Assembly: GCA_949358305.1 (NCBI GenBank)
Contig: OX442323.1
Span: 5,642,001-5,706,000 of the forward strand
Direction: 5' to 3'
Length of the DNA stretch: 64,000 nucleotides
Origin: Strigamia acuminata
Lineage: Eukaryota; Arthropoda; Chilopoda; Geophilomorpha; Linotaeniidae
Shown here piece by piece: positions 34,819 to 47,046 of the stretch; position 1 is the stretch's first letter; each line of letters begins with the position of its first letter. Under the pieces are notes generated by a model that did no database searches, was not told where the DNA came from, and saw nothing but the letters and a program-made list of their open reading frames with translations. The position numbers were made by a program, and so were the translations under genes.

Positions 34819-36061
34819 TTAAAACCAGAACCCATAATGGCAAAAAAAGATGATTAAATTCGCTAATCTCATTCCATCTCGCGTCCTCTCGATGGTTGAA
34901 GACTCCAAGTACCCACATCCCTTCGCCTCACCCCCCGAGGGAAACAAAATCTTCACTATAATCTTGTAAGACGAAAAAAAGTGCATGATTCAAACAGACG
35001 TTTCAAATCCCAGCACTTTGAAACACACGAAATAAATTCAATACATCACACATCAATTACTCACACCAAACAAAAAGAACAGGTACTTGGAATACACCCC
35101 CGAAAACCACACCCAACTAAATTTCCTTCCCTTCGCCGCTCACCCAATTGCAAATAATTTTCCCTCAGCCCCGAAATGTCATCGCATCATCACGCAACGT
35201 AAAACCAGTGCCGCAATAGCAATTTGTAGCGATCCAAGCGGCGATCAATTGAAACTCTCTCTCTCTCACCTATTCTGCGCGTATTATACAGGTGTTTTGC
35301 AAGGGGTGGGTGAGATTTATTTGTGCCAATCAACAGAGTGACTCTCATGATTTCCTAATCCCGCCCAGGTCAGCTTCTGGCCCATTCATCATGACGCCTT
35401 TTACCTGCTTCAACATCTACTCCTCCCATTTACTTCCCCTGCCTTCTCATTTCACCGTTCCTTCTTTGCGCCACATATGCCAATATCGTCATGGCAACCG
35501 CACAACCACACACAGTTCATACGTGCGGGCACTCAGGTAAAAATATAAATTTGCAAATTAATAATAGATTACCCTTTCCCGTTATTGATACTAATTTATT
35601 TCCCGCCAGGAAAACAAACACGTTGTAAATAACAATTGAAAAGACGACTGAGTCTGACTCGGCTTTCTGCGCGCTGTTATTTACCGAGTGCAAATGCTAA
35701 CAAAAAATTGTCACAGCAAATCAAAAAAATTACACAACTTAATAGGATTGCCTTTCAACTAAAGTAGATTATGCATCTTAGCGTTTCAAGCGCATTAATT
35801 TGTAGCGTAAGATAAGCAGCTGAATTTATCGTTTAAAATGCGAGTGATGAAAGTTGCTAAGCAACAAATGTTGCAATTATGGATCAATCGACAATTATCA
35901 TGGTGCCCATGTGAACTAAGTGAAAAAGGAAGGGACAAAAAATAATTATTTTGTGATTAAAAAATGTAGAAATGAAATAGCCTCCATGAAAAGTTCTGCA
36001 TTTGGAAATACAGTATAATGAATTTAAGAAAATCTGAGGAAATCTGGCGAAATTATTACAA
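34819..36061. other. Non-coding stretch
   Basis: No gene is recognised. A TCTCTCTC run lies near 35253. A possible + donor (CTCAG/GTAAAA, near 35537) ends a G+C-richer patch that has ATGs in good context (near 35490), but no following exon is evident. GTTGCTAAGCAAC (35853-35865) is a near-perfect palindrome of X-box type. Confidence 0.35.
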
Positions 36062-36999
36062 AAATCAATGTAATGCATTGAAAATTCTTGAAAATCAATT
36101 AAATCCATTTGAAAATTCTTGAAAATCAATGAAATCCATTGCAAATTCTTGTAAATATATGTGATACATTGAAAATTCTTGAAAATCTGTGTGATACATT
36201 GTAAATCCTTGCAAATCAATGCAATCCATTAAAAATTCTTGAAAATCTGTGTGATTCATTGTAAATCCTTGCAAATATATGTGATACATTGAAAATTCTT
36301 GAAAATCAATAAAATCCATTTGAAAATTCATGAAAATCAATGAAATCCATTTGAAAATTCTTGAAAATCTGTGTGATACATTGTAAATCCTTGCAAATCA
36401 ATGCAATCCATTAAAAATTCTTGAAAATCTATGTGATTTATTGTAAATCCTTGCAAATCAATGCAAAATATTACAAATTCTTGCAAATTTATGCAAAATA
36501 TTACAAATTCTTGCAAACTGATGCAAAATGTTACAAATTCTTGCAAATCTATGCAATATATTACAAATTCTTGCAAATCTATGCAACATATTACAAATTC
36601 TTGCAAACTGATGCAAAATGTTACAAATTCTTGCAAATCTATGCAATATATTACAAATTCTTGCAAATCTATGCAATATATTACAAATTCTCGCAAATCT
36701 ATGCAACATATTAGAAATTCTTGCAAATCTATGCTATATATTACAAATTCTTGCAAATCTATGCAATATATTACAAATTCTCGCAAATCTATGCAACATA
36801 TTAGAAATTCTTGCAAATCTATGCTATATATTACAAATTCTTGCAAATCTATGCAATATATTACAAATTCTTGCAAATCTATGCAACATATTACAAATTC
36901 TTGCAAATCTAGGCAACATATTACAAATTCTTGCAAATCTATGCAATATATTACAAATTCTTGCAAATCTATGCAATATATTACAAATTCTTGCAAATC
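36062..36999. repeat. 30-base tandem array with 90-base higher-order units
   Basis: About 31 units resemble TTGCAAATCTATGCAATATA plus TTACAAATTC. Units from 36481 on are nearly uniform, while those in 36062-36480 are more diverged (ATGTGATACATTGAAAATTC type). Three-unit blocks repeat: 36511-36600 resembles 36601-36690, and 36661-36750 is repeated at 36751-36840. Because 30 is a multiple of three, five of six frames are open for long distances, which explains ORFs of up to 228 codons. On the minus strand the decapeptide DLQEFVIYCI repeats. Confidence 0.95.
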
Positions 37000-37532
37000 C
37001 ACGTGGCTACTGAATGATTTCAATTACCTATTCGAGTCACGTGAACCAATTTCCTTTGTAAATTGCTGACAAATCAAACAATTCCCATCATTCCACGTGT
37101 GTAATTAAACCCAAGTTCAACACCATCAAACCAAAATTCAACACTAACAAAATCAAGACGCCTTTCATTGCTATCCAATAACACTCGCATCCTTAGCTGA
37201 AGGCGAACTAACAAAAACTGCTCAGACAATTGTCTTCCGCTTGTATGAACACAGTAATGATCCCATCCCACAGTGTGAAGAAGCCTCATCTCTTATACCG
37301 TACTCACTCTTTTCCCCAGCGATGGTCATCCTTCCCACTCACAATCAATAACAATATTATCAATGGCTCTTTTTTCTCAACCGTTTTCATCTTATCGTGC
37401 CAAAGAACCCAATTAAGAAATGACTCTTTGCTCAATTGCTCAGATACACACTCCATTCTCCACTCACCCACATTAACGTCTCGACAACGACAACCCGACA
37501 AAAATACATTGCAATTACCCTATTTTACCGAT
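37000..37532. other. No gene recognised
   Basis: Ordinary A+T-rich sequence with short competing frames on both strands. Confidence 0.45.
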
Positions 37533-37700
37533 TAAGAGTCGCCCTCGAATAGTAGCCGCCGCTGAGACACCAAGAATACCGTATTTTTGCAAAAGTACGG
37601 TATTGTTTCCGTATTTAACGTTCTGATTTCGTCTGTTACATTAAACAAATGTAACAAACGAAAAACCGAAATTGTAATTGCTGACAAAAATGGCAGTTTT
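37533..37700 (+). mobile_element. Family H repeat, forward copy
   Basis: It shares AAGAGTCGCC, then ATACCGTATTTTTGCAAAA, GGTATTGTTT and the TGTAACRAACG words with the reverse complement of 58055-58212. A short palindrome, ATACCGTATTTTTGC...AAAGTACGGTAT, lies at 37577-37605. Confidence 0.65.
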
Positions 37701-37724
37701 GATCGATAAAACACGGTATATTGC

Positions 37725-38365
37725 AACATATTTTGAAATGCATTACGTTTCACAATGCACTTGAATTTGCATTTTATAATACATTTTGCGTGCTATTGAA
37801 CATTCGAGTTACGTATTTTCAGAGATAAGAACGTCGAGGCAGCGCATACGTTAGTTCGCGTGCCGTTTTACGTTTCAAAGTAAGATTAAAAATTTTGTTT
37901 AATTGGGATTAACAATTTTTCCACCTTGTACACCTTCGCTGGACTTTCAAACGCACTCTTAGAACAAAACTCGTTCGTACGTACAGTCTAGCTCAAACAT
38001 ATTTTGACCATTAGGTTATTTGGCTTCATTTAGTTTTGTCAAGAACTTGGCTAAAACTAATAATAAAGTCTGGTTAAGGAAAGCAATATGTATACTAGTA
38101 CTAGTAGTTTATAATGAAATTAAGCAAAAATAATCACAGGAATAAATTTTATTCCAAAAAATCAGTTTGTTGGGATTCAAAAGTAATTCAAAGTTTGAAA
38201 AATGTATTATAAAATGCATTTCCCAATATAATTATCCATCAAAACACATTTTTTCAACGCACAAATAATACACTTAAATCCCCTGAAATGCTTTACATCC
38301 TTGGAATGCATTAATCGGCCAAATCTAAAAACACATTGTAAAATATATAAATCCTTGAACCCACC
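37725..38365. mobile_element. Family A fragments (two)
   Basis: The first piece is 37725-37795 (TTTTGAAATGCATTACG, TTTTATAATACATTTTG). The second is 38195-38365 (TATTATAAAATGCATTTCCC, AATAATACACTTAA, TTGTAAAATATATAAATCC). The stretch between them is A+T-rich without a recognised feature. Confidence 0.5.
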
Positions 38366-40248
38366 ACGACAAAAATGAAAAACCTCCAGTTAAAATTAAC
38401 CAACCAAATTTATCTCTCGCAAAATTGAAATTTCCCGGCAAAAGAGCAACACCAACTTAGGAAATTTACAACTCATTTAAAATTCCCCTTCAACTTCAAA
38501 AATAGTTGAAATATCTCACGGGCATTTCCCCAAACTCGCAAATCCCCTGTCGATAATATAATCGCATCCATAAATATTATAATTCAAAGCCAAAGACAAA
38601 CAATTGTCTTGCGCCTTCATTTCCCCCATCAAAGTGCATCAACAGGAAGCTGGTATGCTCGCTCTTCCCCGTAACTGAATTCTCGCACACAATTTAGCCA
38701 ACGGCATGCGTCGGGGGCCATCGCTATGCCTAAGCACCTCAACAAATGACAATCAAGATCTCGTTGCTACCAAATAATTACTGCAGGACTCATCATCTTC
38801 ACGGCTCTCTGAATTTAATATCGCCAGGTCCCTTCCCCAACCTCGCTACACGTCCTTATTATAAAACTTCATACACTATCGCCTTTTAACTGCGCAAACT
38901 CACTTCAAAATGTCATTTTCCAAGCCAAGGGGGCGACTTTACACCCCTACTTTATTTTCCAAACTCAAAACAAAATTGATCACTTGCTCATCCTATTTTC
39001 GAAAAAATTTTCTTTGTCTTTTCTAATTTCATTGCAGGTCTATTTCCCCTTCAAAAAAGAAAAAAAAAACAAGTGAATTTTCTATAGTAACTCAATCTAC
39101 GATATTACAAAGATGAAAGAAAAATTTTTTAAAAAAATTAAAAAAAAATCCAGTTAGACGCACTTCAATTGTAAAGTGGATTTTAAAGATGGAAAACACA
39201 GAGAAGTATCAACCAGAACGCCACGCGACTTTTTTTAACGAAGAATCCACTTAATTAAAAATGTATTCAAACAGCGCAGAGGAAAAGAGAAAACAAATCA
39301 GTACTTTTAGTCCGGAAGAAAAAATAAAGAAAAAATAAAGTTGGCGAGATGCGAATTGATTAGACTAAGAGCAATGTGAAGTGGCCTGCGGTTGGGTATA
39401 CAAGAACGACACGGCACCATTGTTGACCTTTAAAACCCAAGAAAAGTACTGGAAAATTACTTTCAACCAAGCAAATATTTAACCACCAAAACTGCTTCAT
39501 TTCACATTTAAAAATGGCAAAGTTTGCCATGCACTGTGATTTTAAGGGGCTGCTCATGCGGCCTACCTGCATTTCCAATTCTGCACCAATTCCTGCATCT
39601 TTTCCGTTATTAATTGCTCTTTCCTCATTCGCTTCATTTATAATCGACCTAACCTAATGAAATTTAATGGCCTTCCTTTCTCAATTTAGTATTCCATGCT
39701 AAAATATTAAATTAATTATTCACAATGCATTGAGAAATTCTCCAAAGCACCGTGGTAATTAATGATGTTATATAATATATTAAAGACACCAACATGGCAC
39801 AATAATAATTCTATTTTTTTTTTTTTTTTTTATATAAAAAGGCTCATATTAGCTGATATTAATTTCTTAACTGTACACTCGTAGAACACTGTAGCCAAAC
39901 ATGATGTTTGATTATTTTATTTCCCTCGACTTGAGCTCCATTTCAAAAATGAGTGCACTATCGAATAACGTTCGAGTAAGAAAAGGCAAATAAAAAGAAA
40001 AGAAGAAGAAAAAACGAGTAACAGATACTTCATCGAAAAACAAGTCTACCGTGCATTTCCGCCATTAACATTCAACTAAAACCTGCGCAGAATCACGTGT
40101 GCAATAGACTTTTAGAACGTCGTCCAGTCTGGGAATGGGGCGAGTAATTCACGACCCAACCAAACAATATTTTTTCTACTTCAATTTGATTCGACTTTTA
40201 ATGAAATTCTTTTGATTTTAAAAGAATTACACGGATAGTTTTCCATAT
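38366..40248. other. Non-coding stretch
   Basis: No gene is recognised. T18 lies near 39813-39830, with short A-runs around 39058-39150. Frames are short. Confidence 0.45.
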
Positions 40249-40340
40249 ACCGTATTTTTCAGATGCACTTTTTCACTTTAAAAAGTCGACCCAAAATGGA
40301 GGGTACGTCTTATGGACCGAAGTGCGTCTTATAGTCCGAA
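40249..40340. mobile_element. Family G repeat, short copy
   Basis: ACCGTATTTTTCAGATGCAC opens it and GTGCGTCTTATAGTCCGAA closes it, with GTACGTCTTATGGACCGAAG between. This is the pattern of the widespread animal MITEs that begin CCGTATTTTTCGGACTATAAG. Only about 92 bases remain. Confidence 0.5.
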
Positions 40341-42424
40341 CATAATATAATAATGTACAGTGTTGTATCTCATTCACTACATTGTGAATACGTTCAAGTT
40401 CGCGTTCATGACCATGTGAATGCGTTTTATTGTCCTAAACAACTTTTTTTCTAAAATTTAACCGATAAATTTAGAAGTTGCATTTTACGGTACGAAGCAT
40501 CATATGTTCCGCAAAATTTGGTACGCGAAAAAACTGAATTTTGTTTACTCTGCGAAAAACTGGTTTGTTTACATGATCAATTTTCCAAAAGAGCAAAATT
40601 CAAATTCCCACTTTTCTGAAAAACCGTGACCTAATTTCGGTCTGTCCAGTCTCGATGGAGTTCACTGAACCCCAAAATCCAGAAGAACTCAGCCTTCTTC
40701 AGTGGATTTAGACGTAGTAAAGTGAAAATCCTATTTACATAATTATTTTAATATCTTAAGTCCCCAGTAATATCTCATGCATGACAAACATTTAAGTGTA
40801 CTCAAACTGCAAAGCGTATTTGCTTCAATAATTCAAGCAATACTAATAAACCATTAAGCCAAACCGTCATTCATTCATTTATCCATTCTTTCACGACTTA
40901 ATTCCACTTAGCATATTGTATTATTGAAACAAAAAGTGTAAATAACTATCACCACGTTTTCGTCAGTGACTGCATAAATGAGTGTAGTGAAATGTTAATA
41001 AAGCAAACGCCAAAGACTCCCTATTTTAATCCAGCAGGAACAAAAGTAATCTGACTAAGTTGGCAAACCTACTTTCCATTATACATCGAGGTGTGAGCTA
41101 ACATTTACCATCTCGCCATAGCGTTTCGAGGGAAACACAAGAATTCCATTAACCGGTTTTGCATCTTTCTCATTTACTCATCCACTCCCTTTGTGTGCAT
41201 GAATGAACAATTGGCTTCTATCTACACCGCCAAAGTGTATTCTCCTTTTTTTCTTCTTCCTTTTTGCTTTTAATTCCCAACCACTCTCCTTTTGTTTCAT
41301 CTTAATAGTTCATCATGTATCATAAAATTTCATTGAATTCTTTCTTCAGCAGACTAAAAATCCGTTTCACTTTTCCAAATATTACACCCTCATATTATAG
41401 CCCGGCATTTCGAGGAGCATTTTCCACTTTTCATCACCGCGCTATTCAAATTCATCCATTTTTTTAATGCGTTTTAATCTCCAGTGGCCGCAACGCATTA
41501 GCGAGTTGCAAACTTTGTTATAACAGCGTGTCGGGAGGGAAAACAAACTTTTCTCCGCCGCCATCACACTAACACATCTTTTTGACTGATTATTTTAATT
41601 CTTTCCTGCAAAATCGCCTGTCGAGCATAACATAATTGAAATAAGGCGGGGGGAGACGAGAAAACAACAACATTCATTGTGTTTTCTGACATGGAGAGTG
41701 ATTTATGGAACCGCCACCCCGTTTTTGCCACTCGACTACAATTAACCAATGAACCATTAATCTCCAGTCTTCACTCTTGTTTTCCACTCGCTGCCATTAT
41801 CCGCCAAAATTGTTCAATGACAAAAAAGTGATAAGTTAAGGCTTAAACTCATCTGCATATCTCCATTCCATCTGACAGTTGATGTTGAATTAAGGCAAAA
41901 TAAAATAAATTACACTTGCCAGCACTTTTGCATGCAAATAAAAATTACAATTTCAGAATTTTCAACTTTTTACTGCGGTGGTCATGTGAACAAAGACAAC
42001 ATGTGGCCCTGAAGGATTTATATTTTATTTTTTGTTTCCCGTTAGCCATTGATGTTCAACTTGGATTGCAAAACCGCAGTTGGGGATCGCTATAGAAATC
42101 GGTTGAGAAAAAGGCGTCCAATCGCAAAGATTTATCATCTTTCTCGTGTCATTAATGTTGCCTTTAATAAGCTTGCTCTTGTCTAAAGACAAGACCGTGT
42201 ATCTTGTCATGTGTGGTCCCCCCTGCTGTGTTTGGGCCAACCAATACATCAAAGAGCAAATGTGCAAGAAACGTGGGAGCGAGCTTTTGTCATCATGCTG
42301 AGAACATTGTTCATTGATGTGAAATAAAAATTTACAGCCCAGTAAAATCACCCTTTGCAACAACAACAAAAAATTCCAAAAACATAGAAAATTAAATAGA
42401 AAAATTGTATCTTATCAGCCTCAA
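40341..42424. other. Non-coding stretch
   Basis: No gene is recognised. A 114-codon minus frame (42025-42369) opens with TTG and has no recognisable domain or splice boundary. Confidence 0.45.
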
Positions 42425-42612
42425 AAAAACATTTTATAATGTATAGCATTTCATGTACAGTATTTCATAATACATTTCATAATACAATTAAAAAAATGCA
42501 TTTGAAAATGCAATAATAATATTGGAAATGCATTTCATAATACATTTTACAAAATATATTATTTGCAATAAAATTTCAATGTATTTTTAAACCGTATGGG
42601 CATTTCTTACTA
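42425..42612. mobile_element. Family A element
   Basis: Many ATTTCATAATACATTT and AAATGCATTT words are followed by ATATATTATTTGCAATAAAA and the end TTTTTAAACCGTATGGGC, which matches the family A right end. Confidence 0.6.
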
Positions 42613-45600
42613 AAAAAAAATAAAAATCTGTTCTTAATTCCACGCCATGGATGGAAATATTAATTTATGCAAAATTTAAGACTCCATTTTATTGCACAAA
42701 CAACCCATTGTACAGCATACACAAATATTTGTTCACGCGCCTTATTATAAACTTCAAAACATTTTTAAATTTTTTAAAAACCCAAAAATAATAAATAAAA
42801 ACAAAAACGAAAACAAAAATAAAAATAAAAAAGCGACTAGCGAGTGAGCTAAGCTAATTCCAGTACGGAGCTTGTGTAAACACAGATAATGCCGTTTCCT
42901 AGACAAAGATGAAAGCAGGTGCTCCATTATTTACACTTGCAAATTTATTCTTCAATTAAAAGTGTAAACACGAGACCTGGGGGTGACACCCGAAAAGAAA
43001 CGCGAAACAAATACAAAACAAGATCACTCCCCCTACCAACAACTACCAGTACTAACAACCAATCGTTTATCAACAAAACCTTCACCGTACACGTACACCA
43101 GAGCCAAAATAATGCCACCCACGAGTGCAATACACGCTGCTAAAACAAATGGACTTTCATCACATCGCCCCGTTTTGCCGGTAAAGCATCGTGTCATATG
43201 CAAATTATTTCTCCACGCCCAATTCGAGCGTTTATTAGTGGCCTAAGCACCGAGTATCGCCACACGACAAATAACTTTGTTTTCACACCAGCTTAATCGG
43301 CCCTGCGTCTCTATAGCAGCCTCCTTTTTCCCACAACCGAGAATTGTCCAGCCATCTGTGATGTTCCCGCGGTTCGTTAATGGAGCTCATTACATCATTT
43401 CCTGCTTTTTTTTCTTCTCCTCTTTTTCATTTCGTGCTCTGACCAGTCCGATTTTCCTTCTCGACTAATTTGTCCCCTAGTGGTCAGGATGTGGATCCCA
43501 AATAATGTATCTCGATGTTAATTACATCCGGATGGAAGAAATGAAGCGTCGCGTGGAGAAATCAACTCGAATTCTACAGGGAAGCCAAGGCGGCGTGCAA
43601 GGCGGGGCTTTTGCCAAATAACCCAAATGAATCATAAACGGTTTTATTTTCTTTCAGGAATAGGATAGGGGCTGTTATTTCCCACGTCCCACTGCATTTC
43701 CATACCTCTTCGATTATTACTCCGTGGGGAATTGTGATGGATAAAGTTGTATAATATAAAATACGAGTGTTTGTAAAGTGAAAATAGAAAATAGGCAGAG
43801 AAACATATTGAATATTTCTGGAAATGTCACTGCTAGTTATTAGATTACCATTGAACTATTCCTCTCTTTTCATTTCATGCTTTCACGAATACGAATACGC
43901 TGTCGATCGAAAAAAGATGATTATAATTCGGATTCCCCTCGACCGCATCACTTGATAGGAAAAGGGGGAGAGAAAAGCGAGAAAGTTATAGTCAAAGCGA
44001 GGCAGTTATAAAAATTAATGACAAATATTTCCTCTCGGATTGCCACTATCAATGGATTGCTTTCTCCCGTGTAACTTATTTTATTCATCTTTTATTACTT
44101 TTTAGGTGAACGCTCGGAATGTGAAAGAAACTAAGCCTAAACATCCATTTTTTCATGATATTTTAGACCTAAATCCGCACATTCTCCATCTCGAACTCTA
44201 ATAAAAAGAAAAAAGAAAAATCGATCCACTTCTTTGGTACTTGAATTATGAATAAAATTAATTTTTCAGAAAAAAAAAATTTAAATTTAATTTTAAATAA
44301 ATTAAATGTGTAGTCTATCATCCACAACTACACTACAATAGCGATTCAGTTAATGCTCTGGAGAGAAGATGGAAAAGGATTTATCTTGAGCTGGTTACTC
44401 GGCTAAGGCCATCGAATTAAACTCCATTCCAATCCTTTGCGGGCAAAATAGAAGCTCAACCCTAACGAGAATTTGGGCTACACTTACACTCACAATTGAC
44501 AATTGACCAACAACTTGTAGCATCCAGTACGAATTAAAGGATATAGACACAAATAAAAATAATTGAATAAAAAATATGTGTATATTTTTCAACCATATGG
44601 GAATGTCTAAAATAAATGTCTAAATTGATCAAAAACACTAAAAAAAAAATTGTGGGTGAAATCTAGAATCTATATTAGGGCGTAGGAAAAATATTAATAT
44701 ACATATTAATAAAAAATAAATTAAATTAAACTTGGAAAGAAAAAGAGATGATAAAATAAAAATCTTCTAGAATTGGAGAATGAAAGGAATGGCAAATGCA
44801 TCTCGAAGAAAATTTATAACGCAATATGGATTTCCTAATTGGGTTTCAACTTTGAACGACGGACGAAGAGCCAAGAGGGAATGTAGTCGACGACAAGGAT
44901 TGCCTTCTACTTCTCCTACCTCACAGTTTTGCCTCCATTTGTCCCACAGCTCTGCGAATCCTTTGAGGGCCTTACAACCAAAGTGATTCTCAACCCAAAA
45001 ATCCCCACAACTAAAGACGAAAAAAAATCCAATGAAAAAAATTATTTTATACCCAGAACCCTCCAAAAAAAAATTAAAAAAAAGACCTAACTTTTAATAT
45101 AATTAATATACAATCAACAAAAAAATCTATCAAATAAAAGCGCCATTACTTGAAATGCTAATTTAATAAAGCCACATAAAAAAGCAAGTCTGTGCACGAT
45201 AAAGATCAAATATAAATTTTTTCCCATTGCAAATATCCACCCAAAAAAATATAATAACAATAAAAAACGAAGATTTAAATTCACTTCAGAAATATGCGTG
45301 TGGTAATATAGACTACTTCGTCTCACAAGTTTACATTTCAGTACAAAAACAGCAGTCAATGTACGAGAAAGAGGCGGGATTATCACGCAATCGTTTGTAT
45401 CCTCCCCTAATTCACCACGTTCAATTTATTTATCACAATCCCACGATCGTATCGTTTTGATTACCCGCATTGTCGTGTTAAGCTGAGAAATACATGCGTG
45501 CTCCCAACTACAGCTCTGACAACCTTCTGAGAGGTTTGTCACTGCAAATGGTCAAAAAATAAGTGCAATTACCCTCAAACTTCCACATTCCTAAAAAAAA

Positions 45601-46510
45601 ATATATATAAATAAATAAATAAATAAAATATATATATAAAAACTCGCACTATTGTGCTGAGTTTTCTTCGAGAACAAAAAGCTTCATTAAGTACACTTCA
45701 CGCGAGACCTCATCAAGCATGTTTTATTATCTCTCCATTTTTCCTTGTTTATTTTTTCGCCCCACATTAACTACCGTTAAATTTCCAATGTGTTTCCTAC
45801 AACATGTTGTCAACTTGTGTTTTTCCAAACGAAAAGCAGCTTCCTGCTCCAGGCATTACGATAACAGCTTTATAGACTCAAAGTTTGTTACCAAGACAAC
45901 CTAGCTGTGCGATGCGTGTTTTTCTTTGCCGTCCTACAATTATCGTCTCATGTTTCCACCCAAAACAATTCTCACAGTGAAAATCAAACCCCACGTAATG
46001 TCTTCAGTAACAGACTCGCTCCTAGGCACTGTGCTATTCCGGAGCCCCCAGTGCCCACAATATTTTATACTACAAGAAATATTACTGGAATAAACTTAAA
46101 CTATATCTATCTAATTAAGTATGAAAAATTTGGAGTCCTAATAGGAGTCACTGGAGACCAGGCGTCAATTTGAACCAAGCCATAATTGGAGGATTAAGCT
46201 TACAAATTTGTTTTAAAACTGTGCTTATGTTTCCTTGTTTAGCAGGGTAAGAAGTTAGGACTAAATATTAGCCTTAATGCTGCTAAAAGTGTGTGCAGAA
46301 CTTTGGGGCTCCATACGTGGGGTTTACGCTGCAGCTCACGTAGCCTAAAATCTTCTTCGCAACAAATGAAGCTCTAACCTAAGCTAGCTTACATTAAGTT
46401 GGGATGGTATTGGCTACGAATTAAAAAAAACGCACGTGCTAATAGATTGTGCGCAGGGAATTGTGGGAAGTGTTCTGGGCTAGCTTTGGCAGTTGTCTAT
46501 ACTCTGGCAT
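42613..46510. other. Long non-coding stretch
   Basis: No gene is recognised. A G+C-richer patch at 44780-44990 is open on both strands (a + frame beginning ATG with MANASRRKFITQYGFPNWV), without clear splice sites. An 88-codon + frame at 45907-46173 begins with a signal-peptide-like MRCVFFFAVLQLSSHVST but runs into repeat-like sequence. TA/ATAA microsatellites lie at 45600-45642. GTTACCAAGACAAC (45887-45900) is X-box-like. A family A-like end (AACCATATGGGAATG) lies near 44592. Confidence 0.35.
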
Positions 46511-46588
46511 ACTATAAGAGTGGCCTTTCTCCCATTGGCCGAGCCATTTTACTGGTGTAGTGATACCAAAAAATAGACCCAAACACAA
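46511..46588. mobile_element. Family C MITE, copy 3 (one arm only)
   Basis: TTTCTCCCATTGGCCGAGCC and ACTGGTGTAGTGATACC, then ATAGACCCAAACAC, match the left arm of copies 1 and 2. The outer end again differs, and no right arm is seen. Another MITE begins ten bases later. Confidence 0.7.
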
Positions 46589-46598
46589 GTACCGTAAA

Positions 46599-46753
46599 AT
46601 GAGTTACTTTGGACAGCGGGGTATCTTTAGGCACACCCAATATTGCTATACTGCATAAGTACAGCAATATCGGGCCAGGACTTTCTTGTAGTGCTCTGGC
46701 AAACATTTTGCCACATGTGTCCAAAGATGCCCCGCTGTCCAAAGTAATCCCAT
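46599..46753. mobile_element. 155-base MITE with TTACTTTGGACAGCGGGG ends
   Basis: TTACTTTGGACAGCGGGG at the left pairs exactly with CCCCGCTGTCCAAAGTAA at the right, and ATCTTTAGGCACA pairs with TGTGTCCAAAGAT nearly. Inside, TATTGCTATACTG and CAGCAATA form a further small stem. No coding frame is preserved. Confidence 0.75.
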
Positions 46754-46794
46754 TCTACTGGGCTTCAAAGATTCGCAAGAATTTTCATAACTAC

Positions 46795-47046
46795 AGTTCG
46801 CGCCCGGTATCTTGATGCTAAATTCCAACGGTGCATCACATTCATGCATTTAACATGGCGATTGTCGAGCTTGTTGCAACAGCATTTCGATACTACGCTG
46901 TAAATTACTTTTAATGATGAGTTTATTGTTGTTTATTTACTTAATTTTAGGCTTAATACTGCTAAATAACAACTGAAGTTAGGAAATCGTCGACGCAGAA
47001 TGGGATGTGCAGTACCAATTTAGCATCAAAATACCGGGTGCGAACT
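46795..47046. mobile_element. Family F MITE, copy 2
   Basis: AGTTCGCGCCCGGTATCTTG and GATGCTAAATT pair with AATTTAGCATC and AAAATACCGGGTGCGAACT at the right. The middle shares TTTTAGGCTTAATACTGCTA with copy 1. Confidence 0.75.

Noticed and set aside
36337-37023. 228-codon minus ORF and several overlapping 80-200 codon ORFs
   Set aside because: They come from a 30-base tandem array that is open in five frames. The start is not ATG and no non-repeat coding sequence is attached.
42025-42369. 114-codon minus ORF
   Set aside because: It starts with TTG, has no recognisable domain and no clear splice sites. A chance ORF is likelier.
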